Below, piece after piece: positions 19,237-28,853 of a stretch of 64,000 nt of DNA (positions are counted from its first letter, which is position 1; each line of letters opens with the position of its first letter). The stretch comes from Phycisphaerae bacterium (lineage in GTDB: Bacteria > Planctomycetota > Phycisphaerae > SM23-33), in NCBI GenBank assembly GCA_011050235.1, contig DRGC01000079.1, forward strand, positions 1-64,000, written 5' to 3'. Position numbers and translations under genes: made by a program. The notes under the pieces were generated by a model, which saw only the letters and a program-made list of their open reading frames with translations, had not been told where the DNA came from and did not search any database.

Positions 19237-20294
19237 CGGTCGCGAGAATTTGTTCTCAAGTTCTCATTTCCCAGCACATGCTGGCTGGGGTCGGTCGGTT
19301 TGGCTTGTTCGTAGTTGTCGCAGTGCCAGCACGCGCACCAATGGCTGGGGGCGATCTCGCGTAGGTCGGGCGATTGTTGTTGGCAGCGGGGGTCGTCGCG
19401 ACCGATGGGGCAGCGGGGGTGGAAGGTGCAGCCGGTGGGCAGGGCGAGTGGGTCGGGCACGCTGCCGGGGATTGTTTCCAGCCGGGCGATGCATTGGCCC
19501 AGGCGGGGAAGCGACCGGAACAGCCCCTGCGTGTAGGGGTGCAGCGGGCGAGCGAAGAGTGTGTGGACGTCGGCGAGTTCGACGAGTTTGCCGGCATACA
19601 TGACGGCGACGGCGTCGGCGAGCTGAGCGACGACGGCCAAGTCGTGGGTGATCAGCAGGATGCTCAGGCCGGCGTCAGCCTGGATGGAGGCCAGCAGGTC
19701 GAGGATCTGCGCCTGGATCGTTACGTCCAGTGCGGTGGTGGGCTCGTCGGCGATCAGCAGTTGTGGCTGGCAGGACAAGGCCATGGCGATCATGACGCGC
19801 TGCCGCATGCCGCCGGATAGTTGATGCGGGTAGTCGTCGAACCGATCTGCGGGCGAAGGGATGCCGACCTTCTCGAGCAGTCCGACGGCGATGTCGCGGG
19901 CCTTGGCGGGCCCGACGCGCCGGTGCAGGCGGATGGCCTCGACGATCTGACGGCCGACCGTGAAGACCGGATTGAGCGCGCTGGCGGGCTCCTGGAAGAT
20001 CATGCTGATTTTGGCCCCGCGGACGGCCCGCATCCGACGCTGCGATAGCGGCAGCAGGTCTTGGCCGGCCAGCTCGACCGAGCCGCCGTCGACGCGTCCA
20101 GCTGCCGGCAGCAGTCGAAGGATCGAATAGGCTGTTACGCTCTTGCCGCAGCCGCTCTCGCCGACCAGGGCGAACGTCTGCTGCGGGCCGACGGCGAAGC
20201 TGACGCCGTCGACCGCCCGGACGAGGCCATCCTCGGTCCGAAACGCGGTCCGAAGATCGCGAACACGCAGCAGGGGTGTCGGGCCGGCCGTCAT
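19233..20294 (-). CDS. Oligopeptide/dipeptide ABC transporter ATPase (OppD/DppD-like)
   Basis: 353 residues from the ATG at 20294. Walker A GESGCGKS near 40, [18 protein letters not shown] (OppD-type), signature [15 protein letters not shown], Walker [15 protein letters not shown], and a C-terminal CTFHPRCP segment. The frame stays open upstream to 20837 but that part overlaps the permease gene out of frame. ATGA overlaps with both neighbours indicate coupled translation. Confidence 0.94.
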   Translation of the reverse strand: MTAGPTPLLRVRDLRTAFRTEDGLVRAVDGVSFAVGPQQTFALVGESGCGKSVTAYSILRLLPAAGRVDGGSVELAGQDLLPLSQRRMRAVRGAKISMIFQEPASALNPVFTVGRQIVEAIRLHRRVGPAKARDIAVGLLEKVGIPSPADRFDDYPHQLSGGMRQRVMIAMALSCQPQLLIADEPTTALDVTIQAQILDLLASIQADAGLSILLITHDLAVVAQLADAVAVMYAGKLVELADVHTLFARPLHPYTQGLFRSLPRLGQCIARLETIPGSVPDPLALPTGCTFHPRCPIGRDDPRCQQQSPDLREIAPSHWCACWHCDNYEQAKPTDPSQHVLGNENLRTNSRDR

Positions 20295-21244
20295 GCGTTC
20301 CTCAATTTCGGGTCCAGCGCATCGCGCAGGCGGTCGCCGAGGATGTTCATCGCCAACACGAGGACGAACATGGCTGTGACGGCGGCGGTCAGTTCCCACC
20401 ACCGCCCGACGATCAGATCGGTCCGAGCGGCGTTGATCATGCCTCCCCAACTGGGCTGGCCGACCTGCACGCCCAGGCCCAGATAGCTGAGGATCACCTC
20501 GGCGGTGACCGCCCCGACGAAGCCCAGCGAGAAGTTGATCACGCCGATGTGCGCGACGTTGGGCAGGATATGCCGCAGCAAGATCGACAGTCGCCCCCGC
20601 CCGGCGGCGCGGGCGGCGAGCACGTAGTCCAGCTCGCGGAGCTTGAGCGTCTCGGCCCGGACGAGCCGGCAGGTGCCGATCCAGTAGGTCATCGCCAGCG
20701 CCACGCAGACCCCCCCCATGCCGGCCAGGTCGAGCTCCCACGCCGTGCCCGCAAACAGCACCTTGCCCTGGAAGGCGAACTTCAGGGCGATCACGCGGAT
20801 GATGCCGGGCACGGCCGCCAGCGTGGTGTAAAACCAAACGATTACGTCATCGATCCATCGCCCGTAGGAGCCCGCCACCGCCCCCAGAAACATACCCAGC
20901 GGGATGGCGATCAGGTTGGTCACTAGTCCGACGGTCATGGCGACCTTCGTCGCCAGCAGCGTTTTGGCCAACACCGATCGGCCGAACGTGTCGGTCCCCA
21001 ACAGATGGTCGGCCGAGGGTGGCTGGTTGGCTTGGGCGTAGTTCGTATCCCCCTGCCAGTCGGCGTAAGCCAACGGCGCGACGACAGCCACCAGCGCGTA
21101 CAGCGCGATCACGCCCAGGCAGATCATGGCCGTCGGCGATCGCGCCAGCCGGCGGCGCGCATCCGACCAGAAGCTCCGCCCCGAATCCACAGGCAGACCG
21201 CCGGCGGCGGCTGAGGCGAGATCGGATGTCGGTTGATGGTCCAT
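20291..21244 (-). CDS. Peptide-type ABC transporter permease (OppC/DppC-like)
   Basis: 317 residues: an N-terminal OppC_N segment with LARSPTAMICLGVIALYALV, the HLLGTDTFGRSVLAK motif that precedes the BPD domain, then five hydrophobic helices and the EAA loop near AARAAGRGRLSILLRHILPN. Inner-membrane channel half that pairs with the OppB-like subunit. Stop overlaps the next ATPase start by 4 nt. Confidence 0.93.
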   Translation of the reverse strand: MDHQPTSDLASAAAGGLPVDSGRSFWSDARRRLARSPTAMICLGVIALYALVAVVAPLAYADWQGDTNYAQANQPPSADHLLGTDTFGRSVLAKTLLATKVAMTVGLVTNLIAIPLGMFLGAVAGSYGRWIDDVIVWFYTTLAAVPGIIRVIALKFAFQGKVLFAGTAWELDLAGMGGVCVALAMTYWIGTCRLVRAETLKLRELDYVLAARAAGRGRLSILLRHILPNVAHIGVINFSLGFVGAVTAEVILSYLGLGVQVGQPSWGGMINAARTDLIVGRWWELTAAVTAMFVLVLAMNILGDRLRDALDPKLRNA

Positions 21245-21255
21245 GGTCTTGTCGG

Positions 21256-22212
21256 CTATTGCAGGCGGACGCGGGGGTCGAACACGGCGTATAGGATGTC
21301 GGTGACCAGGTAGCCCAGGACGTAGATGACGGCGGTCAGGAACGTCAGCCCGGCGATGATGGGCACGTCGCGGCTGGTGATCGAGCTGATCATCTGCTCG
21401 CCCAGACCCGGGATGCCGAAGAACGTCTCCAGCAGCAGGCTGCCGAGGATCAGGAATGGCACGGCCGTCACGAGATTCGTCAGGATTGGCAGCATGCAGT
21501 TTTTCAGCACGTGGCCGAACAGTATGTTCGACAGGGGCGCACCTTTGGCGCGGGCGGTGCGGACGTAATCGCGGCGGACCTCGTCGAGGATGATCGTCCG
21601 ATAGAAGCGGACATTATGGCCCAGCGAGGCGATCACGGCGATGGTGACGGGCACATAGATGTTGGTGGTGTGGCCCAAGCCCCATGCCGCCGACGGCAGG
21701 ATCTTCAGCACCAGCCACTGGCCGAGAATCATGTAGGCCAGGAACGGCACGCACATCCCCAGCACCGACAGGAACACGCCCGTTCGGTCCAGCCACGTGT
21801 CGCGGTAGTAGGCGACGACCAGGGCGATCACCAGGGCCGCGACCCAGCCGGCCGCCAGGGCGGGCACGGAAATCGCCAGGCTATAACGCCCGCGCTTGGC
21901 GATGATGTCCCTCAGCCGCTCGTGCGTACGAAAGCTCCGCCCGCCGAATGTGACACTGTCGACCAGATGGTTGACGAACTGGGAATCCCAAAACGCCTTC
22001 GACCACGGCGCGTGGTGGGTGTCGACGAAGAGGGGCTTGGTCAGACCGTGCTGGGCGAGCCACCGCTGGCGGTCCTGCTCGGTCGCGCGGGGGCCAAGGT
22101 ACTGGGCCGACACGTCGCCGGCGATTACGCGGAACAGCACGAACGTCAGCAGCATCACGCCCAAGACGGTCAGGGCCGCCTGGAGCAGTCGTCGCCGGAC
22201 GTAGGCGCCCAT
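21256..22212 (-). CDS. Peptide-type ABC transporter permease (OppB/DppB-like)
   Basis: 318 residues from the ATG at 22212, which gives YVRRRLLQAALTVLGVMLL, the classic OppB N-terminal helix. There is a long periplasmic loop (about 35-110) and then the BPD domain with the EAA motif YVRTARAKGAPLSNILFGHV and FGIPGLGEQMISSI. AGGA lies about 10 nt upstream. Five nt separate it from the binding-protein gene. In-frame sequence upstream of 22212 is a shadow of that gene. Confidence 0.93.
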   Translation of the reverse strand: MGAYVRRRLLQAALTVLGVMLLTFVLFRVIAGDVSAQYLGPRATEQDRQRWLAQHGLTKPLFVDTHHAPWSKAFWDSQFVNHLVDSVTFGGRSFRTHERLRDIIAKRGRYSLAISVPALAAGWVAALVIALVVAYYRDTWLDRTGVFLSVLGMCVPFLAYMILGQWLVLKILPSAAWGLGHTTNIYVPVTIAVIASLGHNVRFYRTIILDEVRRDYVRTARAKGAPLSNILFGHVLKNCMLPILTNLVTAVPFLILGSLLLETFFGIPGLGEQMISSITSRDVPIIAGLTFLTAVIYVLGYLVTDILYAVFDPRVRLQ

Positions 22213-22217
22213 GGGCC

Positions 22218-24152
22218 TCAGTCCTCCCGCCCGCCCAGCCGGCGGCGCTGGTCGACGTCGATGCGGATGTATTTGGCGAACCCATATCCGACGGGGTGGG
22301 GTTTGAAGTTCTTCACCCACTCGTAGTGGACGACGAAGGCCTCCGGCTCGGTCGTCATCATCACCGGGCAGTCCTCGCTAATGATCCGGGCCATCCGGGC
22401 GTAGAGCTTCGTCCGCTTGGGGTTGTCGGCCATCACGCGGGCACGCTCATAAAGGCGGTCGTACTCGGCGTTGCGGTATCCTGAGTTGTTCGTGCTGCCG
22501 ATGTTGCCGCTGTAGAAGTTCTGCAGGAAGTTCTCCGCGTCGGGATAGTCGGCGTGCCACCCCATGGCGAATATCTGGCAGCGCCCGGCGTGGGCCTTTT
22601 CCTGCAGTGTGGGCCAGTCGTTCAGCGTGACCTGCAGCGTCAGCCCCACGCGCTGAAACTGTTGCTTGTAGAAATCGCCCCTCTTCATATCGAAGTTTCC
22701 CCGCCCGCCGAGGTCCAACTTCAGGGGCGGTATCCGCCCGCCAACCAGCAGGCCGGCGGCGGCCAGCTCGTCGCGCGCCTGGGCGAGCATCTCGCGAGCG
22801 GCCAATGGGTCGTAGCGATAGAACGGTCCCTGGCCGGCCAGTTGATGGGCCTCGTAGCTGGAGGACGTCAGGTTGCGGAGGCTGGCCGGGATGCAGTTGA
22901 CGGCGCGGCGGCCTCGCCCGTTGCGGAGCACGGCGATGAAGCCCTCGACGTCGATGCTCAGGCAGATCGCCTTGCGGAGTGAGGGGCTGGCCGAAAGGAC
23001 AGGGTCATTGGCGTTGAATACCAGCCAGTAGGTGATCGGCGACTCGTAGATCTCCAGGGCGATGTGGCGGCGACGCCAACTGTCGGCCAGTTGGCGATCG
23101 GGCGTGACGACCGATTCGAACAGATCGGGCGGGATCGCGGCGGCGTCCACGTCGCGGTTGAGCAGCCGTATCCACCGGGCGTATTCCTCGGCGACGTAGT
23201 CCATCCGAATCACGTCGACGAAGGGGACGACCTCGCCGGCGTCATCGAGCAGGCCGGCCTCGGCGTCGCCGGGGGCGCCCTGGGCGGGGTAGGTCTGGCG
23301 GCGAAAGTCCGGGTTTCGGACCAGGACGATGCGGTGCTTGCGCAGGAAGGTCTCCAGGCGATAGGGCCCGGTGCCGACGATCCAGCGGTGGTCGGTGATC
23401 TTCGCGGTCGCCTCGCCGTTGCGGGCGAGCCAGTGGTCGACCATTTCATGCGGGATGGGGGCGACGTTGTGCATCGCCAGCACCTGCAGGAATTGTGGGA
23501 AGGGCTCGACCAGGCGAATCTGCAGCGTGTGATCGTCCAGCGCGCGGATGCCGTCGATGTTCAGATCGTATCGGCTGAAGTCGCCGGGTTCGTATGTGCG
23601 GGTCCGCTCGTAATAGGCCTCCAACCCGGCCACGCGGCCCCGCAGCAGCGCCCAGGCCAGGTCCGCCCCGACGTGGTGATCGGCGATGCGCTTAAAGGCC
23701 AGGACGAAGTCGTCGGCCCTGACGGTGCGCGTGTTGGGCCGGCCGTCGGGGCCGAGCCCGAAGCATTCGTTGCGGGCGTACCGAACGTCGGGCTTGAGCT
23801 TGATCGTGTAGGTGCGCCGGTCGCGGGAGATGACCGGAAGCTCGGCGGCCAGCAGGGGGATGATCTCCAGGGGGCGCTTGAGGTAGTGGTAGGCGTAAAG
23901 CCCTTCGTAGAAGTGGGCCTGCAGGTGGGCCGACGACGTATCCCCGCAGGTGGCCGGGTCGATCGACCGGATGGCCGAGCGGTAGCTGGCAAAGCGGACG
24001 ATCGGCGCGGATTTGATGATCGGCGAACCGTCGTCGCGATAGCCGACTGTGACGGGGGGCGTGTGGCCGCCGGCATCAGAGGGCAACAGCAGGTAGGGCG
24101 ATGCGATCATCGCTGCGGCGACGGCGAGCGAGATGATGTAGAACCATTTCAT
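22218..24152 (-). CDS. Extracellular solute-binding protein, family 5
   Basis: Peptide-type binding protein of 644 residues, longer than typical OppA (about 540). An N-terminal hydrophobic segment (about 6-24) acts as signal or anchor without a lipobox. SBP_bac_5 features include ADDFVLAFKRIADHHVG, VGTGPYRLETF and MGWHADYPDAENFLQNFYSG. Preceded by AGGGG 5 nt before ATG 24152; a GTG at 24158 is an alternative. First gene of the transporter set; ligand cannot be read from sequence. The family also binds nickel, sugars and opines. Confidence 0.92.
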   Translation of the reverse strand: MKWFYIISLAVAAAMIASPYLLLPSDAGGHTPPVTVGYRDDGSPIIKSAPIVRFASYRSAIRSIDPATCGDTSSAHLQAHFYEGLYAYHYLKRPLEIIPLLAAELPVISRDRRTYTIKLKPDVRYARNECFGLGPDGRPNTRTVRADDFVLAFKRIADHHVGADLAWALLRGRVAGLEAYYERTRTYEPGDFSRYDLNIDGIRALDDHTLQIRLVEPFPQFLQVLAMHNVAPIPHEMVDHWLARNGEATAKITDHRWIVGTGPYRLETFLRKHRIVLVRNPDFRRQTYPAQGAPGDAEAGLLDDAGEVVPFVDVIRMDYVAEEYARWIRLLNRDVDAAAIPPDLFESVVTPDRQLADSWRRRHIALEIYESPITYWLVFNANDPVLSASPSLRKAICLSIDVEGFIAVLRNGRGRRAVNCIPASLRNLTSSSYEAHQLAGQGPFYRYDPLAAREMLAQARDELAAAGLLVGGRIPPLKLDLGGRGNFDMKRGDFYKQQFQRVGLTLQVTLNDWPTLQEKAHAGRCQIFAMGWHADYPDAENFLQNFYSGNIGSTNNSGYRNAEYDRLYERARVMADNPKRTKLYARMARIISEDCPVMMTTEPEAFVVHYEWVKNFKPHPVGYGFAKYIRIDVDQRRRLGGRED

Positions 24153-24188
24153 CTCCACCCCTGTCGGCCGTGGCGCCGGCGGCGGCGA

Positions 24189-25334
24189 TCAGTCGTCATC
24201 GGGCGCCGGTTCAGGGGCGGCGTCGGCTGGGGTCTCGTCCCCGTTGTCCACCAACTTGATGTCGGGCTTCTTGACCTCGTAGTCCTTCAGCAGCTTTACC
24301 CACGCCGCGACGGCCAGCCCGGCCTGATCTCGTTTCTGCTCGGCCGTGTTCCCGCGTTTCGTCAAGGCGGCTTTGATCGCGCTGTCGGTGATCCCGGTAA
24401 ACGACCGCAGCGCCGATTCGCACGCCAGCAGCAGGGCCGAGGTCGTGCTGTTTACATCGTCGCCGGGCTCGGACCGGTCGTAGGCCCGAAAGGCCGCATA
24501 CATCAGATTGACGATCAACTGCAGCGGCTCCTTGACGGCGTCGGGCTCATCGCTATGCGGGCGTGCGAGGAGTTTGAGCGTCGGCAAGGCGCGTCCGGCG
24601 GCATCGATCCAAGGGAGACGGCCTTCACTGACGTGGGTCGTGCAGCGCGACCAACTGGCCGAGAGGATTTGGAGGAACGTCTTCGATGCTGCAGCCCAGA
24701 CGTCTTCAGGTACGGTCTCGGGCGCCACCGGCGGCAGGGCCATCACGTCGAATATCACCCCGCAGACCAGCCCCGACGGCTCGGCCTTACTGCGCTGGCG
24801 AAGCGCTTCGAACAGCGCATTCGCCGGTCCCTCTCCCTGGGCCAGCGACAATTGCCGGATGGCTGCAAAGCCCCTCCAGCCCCAGAGGCGGACGGCGGGG
24901 TTGCGGTGAACGATCATCTGCTCCAAAGCCGGCTGGACACTGACCTGATCCATTCGTGCAACGGCTATCGCGGCGTTGAGCTCACGGACCTGGCGAAGCT
25001 CGCCGTCGTTCAACTGGCCGAACATCTTCAGCACGCTGGTGGCGGTCAGGCTGGCGTAGTCGTAGCGAAACTGCGGATCATCGAAGTGCAGGTAGTCGCT
25101 GATCAAACGACGGCGCGCTTCGGTGATCTTGCGGATATCTTCATCGCCGGCTAGAGCATCAAGCCAGTAGGTAATGCGCTGCTGAATCGCCAGCCGGTCG
25201 GGCAGGCCGCCATCGGGTCCGGCAAGTTTGGGGGGCTGGTCCGCCCAGGCCGTCACGGCCACGAAGACAACAAGGACCGCCGCAGCAAATCGGGTCGAGT
25301 GCGCTCTGGCCATAGCATTCAGTTCCTTGAGCAT
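24189..25334 (-). CDS. Exported protein of unknown function
   Basis: 381 residues (374 if the second ATG at 25313 is used; both have Shine-Dalgarno-like purine runs). A Sec signal peptide runs to about residue 31 with cleavage after AWA. The mature part is alpha-helical with no motif I recognise, broadly reminiscent of HEAT-like solenoids, and ends in an acidic Pro/Ala/Asp tail. It is transcribed from its own TTGACA promoter and lies 36 nt upstream of the peptide-binding protein gene, so it may belong to that operon. Function unknown. Confidence 0.8.
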   Translation of the reverse strand: MLKELNAMARAHSTRFAAAVLVVFVAVTAWADQPPKLAGPDGGLPDRLAIQQRITYWLDALAGDEDIRKITEARRRLISDYLHFDDPQFRYDYASLTATSVLKMFGQLNDGELRQVRELNAAIAVARMDQVSVQPALEQMIVHRNPAVRLWGWRGFAAIRQLSLAQGEGPANALFEALRQRSKAEPSGLVCGVIFDVMALPPVAPETVPEDVWAAASKTFLQILSASWSRCTTHVSEGRLPWIDAAGRALPTLKLLARPHSDEPDAVKEPLQLIVNLMYAAFRAYDRSEPGDDVNSTTSALLLACESALRSFTGITDSAIKAALTKRGNTAEQKRDQAGLAVAAWVKLLKDYEVKKPDIKLVDNGDETPADAAPEPAPDDD

Positions 25335-25359
25335 TCAAAGCTTCCGTCTGTAGCGTGTG

Positions 25360-25389
25360 ATGGTAGGCTGGCCGCACCGAGTGTGTCAA
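25360..25389 (-). promoter_or_regulatory. Promoter of the exported-protein/ABC importer unit
   Basis: Minus strand: perfect TTGACA (25384-25389), 18 nt, TACCAT (25360-25365). Expected start near 25353, leader about 19 nt to the ATG at 25334 with GGAAG in between. Confidence 0.65.
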
Positions 25390-25577
25390 GCGGCCTGTGA
25401 GAGCGACAGGCCAGGCAGTTGTGGCAGCATGTGCGGGTCGCCGGCCGGCTCGCGCAGACCTCGTCGATCGCCGCGCTGCCAGTGGCCGCTATGGCAGATC
25501 AAGCAGCCCGATGATCCAGCTCTGCCGACGCCGACGTCCTGACAGGCTGGGTCGAGCTCCCACAATGGCCGGGAGGC

Positions 25578-25601
25578 AAAAAAAAACTCGCCTCTTGGCG
25601 A
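25578..25601 (-). terminator. Intrinsic terminator on the minus strand
   Basis: Read on the minus strand: TCGCC-AAGA-GGCGA, a 5-bp perfect stem with a 4-nt loop, then G and nine consecutive T. The only transcription it can stop comes from 25602-25900, where no minus-strand protein gene exists. See the ncRNA candidate. Confidence 0.75.
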
Positions 25602-25800
25602 ATTGTGCGCATAACATATTGTGTAAGAGCTAGTTATCTCGGCATGTTCCTTATGCACTACTTGCGGCCCGGCAAGAGGGGCATGGAAGCATCTCCGGAA
25701 TGGCCCGCTGGTAACATCCTTCTGCGGCAAAGGATAAATATGGTCGATCGATAGGCGATCTCTCTTGGAAAAATCGCAATAAGAGCAGGCAAGGCTCTAG
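25602..25800 (-). ncRNA. Candidate small RNA upstream of an orphan terminator
   Basis: The minus-strand segment ending in the terminator at 25578 has no protein gene but shows local self-complementarity, for example GAGC near 25797 against GCTC near 25630. It is AT-richer than the genome. I could not find a convincing promoter or match it by eye to 6S, SRP, tmRNA or RNase P RNA. The 5' end is a guess. Alternatively it is simply the divergent 5' region of the GH35 gene. Confidence 0.25.
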
Positions 25801-25918
25801 GGGTTTCTCATCTAATGGATTTTTGTTGCATCGCAAATTGGCAGACCTACACTTTTGGTCAAGATACGGGCAGTTAGCGCGGCGTATCCGGCGGGGCGAC
25901 CCTGCGAGGGGTCTGTCA

Positions 25919-28591
25919 ATGGCGACGGTAACATTTGACGATAACAGCCTTTTGATTGACGATCAGCGCGTGTGGCTGGTTAGTGGTTCGATCCACTACT
26001 TTCGCGTGCCGTCTGAACTGTGGCGCGATCGCCTGCTCAAGGCCAAGCGTGCGGGGCTGAACTGCATCTCGACTTACGTCGCATGGAACTTCCACGAGCC
26101 GATCGAAGGCCAGTGGGATATGTCCGGCGACCGGGATGTAGCCGAGTTCGTGCGACTGGCCGGGGAGTTGGGGTTGTATGTAATCGTCCGCCCCGGGCCC
26201 TACATTTGCGGGGAGTGGGACTTCGGCGGACTGCCCGGCTGGCTGACGGCCAAGACCGGCATGACCTACCGCACGAACAACGCGGCGTTCATGCATTACT
26301 TCGACAAGTATTTCCGCCAGCTATTGCCGAAGCTGGCCGAACTGCAGGTCACGCGGGGCGGGAATATCATTCTGATCCAGAACGAGAATGAATACATGGT
26401 CGGCGATACGCCGGACGGACGGGCGTACGTGGAGTTTATCAGCCAACTGTTCCGCCGGGCGGGGTTCGAGATCCCGATTCTCACCTGCAACATGTTCTCA
26501 GGCCCCGAGCTGCCCGAGCGGATCGAATGCATGAACGCCTGGGAGGGCGCGGACCGGGCGATGAAACGAGCCCACTACCTCCAACCCGGCGCGCCGCTGA
26601 TCATGCCGGAGTTCTGGCCGGGCTGGTTCGATTCGTGGGGCGCCGCCGACCACGAGACCCGCGATGACGAGGAGGTCGCCCGCCGGGCAATGGAGATCGT
26701 CGGCTGCGGCGCCCAGTTCAATTACTACATGTTCCACGGGGGGACGAACTTCGCCTTCTGGGGCTCGCACTTGGTCAGCGCGCCGGATGCATATCAGACC
26801 ACCAGCTACGACTACGACGCCCCGCTGGCCGAGGGCGGCGGGTTGACGGACAAGTACTACCTCACCCGGCTGGTCAACATGCTGGCCAATCACATGGGCC
26901 CGTACCTGGCGCCGGCCTTTATGGAGGACCCGGGCGCGTGGATCCACGACGGGACGGACAGCCGCAACCTCATCGGCGCGCTGGGGCGGTGGGTGTTCGT
27001 GACCAACAACGGCCAGGAGGACGTCATGGATGTGACGATCTCCCTGCCGGACGGTGAGAAACTGCTGCGCATTTCGCTCGAGCCGTTCGGCGCCGCCGCA
27101 ATCCCGATCGACATGGCCCTGACGCCGACGGTGACGCTGGACTACGCCAACTGCACGCCGCTGGGATTCTTCGGGCGCAAGGTGCTGGTGCTGCACGGGC
27201 CGGAGGGCTGGCCGGCGGAGGTCAGCATCGAAGGGAAGGTGCTTACCGGCGAGATCCCCGAGGCCGACGACGAGCCGCTGATCTTCGAGTGCGAGGAGCT
27301 GCGCGTCGTGCTGATCAGCAGCGAGTTGGCCATGCGAACGTGGTGGGTCAATGAGACGCTCGTATTCGGGCCGACGTTCGTCGGCGAGACGCTGGCCGAC
27401 GTGGTCTGCAAGAAATCGGCGAAGCTATACTACCTTCTGGATGCCGAGGGGTTGCTGACGACCAAGAAGCTCAAACCGTCGACGACCAGTCCCCGCAAGA
27501 CTGCGCCCCGCCTCAGCGCGTGGCGGCGCGTCAGCGTCTGCAGCGAGCCCATCGACGAGGCGGACTGGAAAAAGCTCGACCGTCCCCGCGACGTCGACCG
27601 GCTGGGGCTGCACTATGGCTATGTGTGGTATCGCGTCCAGGTCGATCAGCCTCGCCAGGTCCGAAAGAATCTGTTCCTGCCCGATTGTGCCGACCGAGCG
27701 ACGATCTTCCTCAACGGCGCGCGCGTGGGCGTGTGGGGCGCCGGCGCCGACGCCAAACGCCGGCCGATGGCGGCCACCTTCAAACGAGGCACGAATACGC
27801 TGACCATTCTGACCGACAATCTTGGCCGGCTGAACTTCAGCGCCGATATCGGTGAACGGAAAGGCCTTTACGGCCACATCCACGACGCCAGCCCGTTGCC
27901 GGCGCGGAAGTTCCGCATCAACGCCGAGGAGTCCTTCTCCCGGCGAATCGTGCCGCGACACAAGGCCCACCTGATCTCCCGCCTGGAGAAGAGCCCCGTC
28001 GCCTCGGCCCAGTGCGATATTTCCATGCGGAAGGTCACACCCGTCCATCTGTCCTTTTCGGGCCTGGGCTTTCCGGTGGCCGTCCTCTGCAACGACAGGC
28101 CCGTGGGGCTGTTCGAGCGCGGGCACGGCCAGATCACGCTGCAGAGCGAACTGAAGACCGGCCGAAACGTCGTGAAACTGCTGCTGTGGACCAGCGAGGT
28201 TTCGGCCAAGCTGCTGACCAACTTCCATTTCCATCAGCTCAATGAATCCGTCACGCAGGGAGGACGCTGGAGCTTTCGGCCTTGGATGCTGCCGAAAGAG
28301 GGTGGGCGAGTCGTCGGCAAGAACCTGCCGGCCTGGTACGCCAGCAAGTTCCGATACAACCCAACGGGCGTGCCGCTGTTCCTGCATATTCTTGCCGCCA
28401 AAAAGGGGCAAGTTTTCCTGAACGGCCGAAACGTCGGCCGGTTCTGGACCATCGGCCCGCAGCACTACTATTATCTGCCCGAGTGTTGGTTGCAGCAGCA
28501 GAACGAGTTACTGCTGTTCACCGAAGGCGGCGAGAACCCTTCGGGATCCCGTCTGGAATACCGCCCGCTGGGCCCGTTCAAGCAGCCCTAG
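25919..28591 (+). CDS. GH35 beta-galactosidase
   Basis: 890 residues. The N-terminal TIM barrel matches glycoside hydrolase family 35: SGSIHYFRVP near residue 22, GLNCISTYVAWNFHEP near 46-61, RPGPYICGEWDFGGLPGWL near 91, acid/base Glu158 in QNENEYM, and nucleophile Glu231 in MPEFWPGWFDSWG. C-terminal beta-sandwich domains follow (FLNGARVGVWG and FLNGRNVGRFW are jelly-roll repeats). No signal peptide, so it is probably cytoplasmic. Start ATG 25919 has GAGGGG 8 nt upstream; an ATG at 25823 in the same frame lacks a site and adds non-conserved residues. Not linked to a transporter. Confidence 0.93.
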   Translation: MATVTFDDNSLLIDDQRVWLVSGSIHYFRVPSELWRDRLLKAKRAGLNCISTYVAWNFHEPIEGQWDMSGDRDVAEFVRLAGELGLYVIVRPGPYICGEWDFGGLPGWLTAKTGMTYRTNNAAFMHYFDKYFRQLLPKLAELQVTRGGNIILIQNENEYMVGDTPDGRAYVEFISQLFRRAGFEIPILTCNMFSGPELPERIECMNAWEGADRAMKRAHYLQPGAPLIMPEFWPGWFDSWGAADHETRDDEEVARRAMEIVGCGAQFNYYMFHGGTNFAFWGSHLVSAPDAYQTTSYDYDAPLAEGGGLTDKYYLTRLVNMLANHMGPYLAPAFMEDPGAWIHDGTDSRNLIGALGRWVFVTNNGQEDVMDVTISLPDGEKLLRISLEPFGAAAIPIDMALTPTVTLDYANCTPLGFFGRKVLVLHGPEGWPAEVSIEGKVLTGEIPEADDEPLIFECEELRVVLISSELAMRTWWVNETLVFGPTFVGETLADVVCKKSAKLYYLLDAEGLLTTKKLKPSTTSPRKTAPRLSAWRRVSVCSEPIDEADWKKLDRPRDVDRLGLHYGYVWYRVQVDQPRQVRKNLFLPDCADRATIFLNGARVGVWGAGADAKRRPMAATFKRGTNTLTILTDNLGRLNFSADIGERKGLYGHIHDASPLPARKFRINAEESFSRRIVPRHKAHLISRLEKSPVASAQCDISMRKVTPVHLSFSGLGFPVAVLCNDRPVGLFERGHGQITLQSELKTGRNVVKLLLWTSEVSAKLLTNFHFHQLNESVTQGGRWSFRPWMLPKEGGRVVGKNLPAWYASKFRYNPTGVPLFLHILAAKKGQVFLNGRNVGRFWTIGPQHYYYLPECWLQQQNELLLFTEGGENPSGSRLEYRPLGPFKQP

Positions 28592-28674
28592 CCCCAAGCG
28601 TCAGTTGCGCCGCCGAGGATATTGAGCGGTGCGGAATCGCAGCAGTTGTCCGTCACAACGTGATATATATCCCC

Positions 28675-28709
28675 CCGCCGATGGCCTCTTCGCCGGCCAA
28701 TTGCGGCGG
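28675..28709 (+). terminator. Composite hairpin after the GH35 gene
   Basis: CCGCCG and CGGCGG pair (6 bp), enclosing TGGCC/GGCCA (5 bp) with a small internal loop and an 8-nt apical loop. There is no following T-run, so if it terminates transcription it is not a classic intrinsic terminator. Confidence 0.35.
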
Positions 28710-28740
28710 ATAAAGGGTTACAAAAAGAGATAAAAAGCCC

Positions 28741-28784
28741 TTGCTTGCAAGAAGTTGTTAAGCTACGATGACTTGTGATCGTAG
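28741..28784 (+). promoter_or_regulatory. HU gene promoter with overlapping inverted repeat
   Basis: TTGCTT (28741-28746), 17 nt, TACGAT (28764-28769); expected start near 28776. A perfect 7-bp inverted repeat, CTACGAT-N8-ATCGTAG (28763-28784), covers the -10 box and the start site. It is well placed for an operator. As RNA only part of it would be transcribed. Confidence 0.55.
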
Positions 28785-28853
28785 TAGGCATTTCCGACAA
28801 TAACAACACAGGTGCATGCGTGTTTCTGTGGCAACGTTTCGGAAGGACGATTC

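Larger units (their letters stand above)
25335..25918. other. 584-bp gene-free region
   Basis: It contains the promoter of the exported-protein gene (25360-25389), an intrinsic terminator facing left (25578-25601), and an AT-richer block 25600-25860 unlike its GC-rich surroundings. Short open frames on both strands here lack ribosome sites and family resemblance. 25390-25577 shows nothing I can name. Confidence 0.6.

Noticed and set aside
23064-25154. Long plus-strand open frame (696 codons) opposite the solute-binding protein
   Set aside because: Antisense shadow of the binding protein and the exported protein genes; composition is Gly/Arg/Asp-biased without motifs.
25386-25730. Minus-strand 114-codon frame across the orphan terminator
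   Set aside because: It would have to read through the T-run terminator, has no ribosome site, and shows no family resemblance.
25578-25830. 6S, SRP, tmRNA or RNase P RNA
   Set aside because: None of the conserved sequence blocks of these RNAs could be placed; kept only as an unassigned small-RNA candidate.
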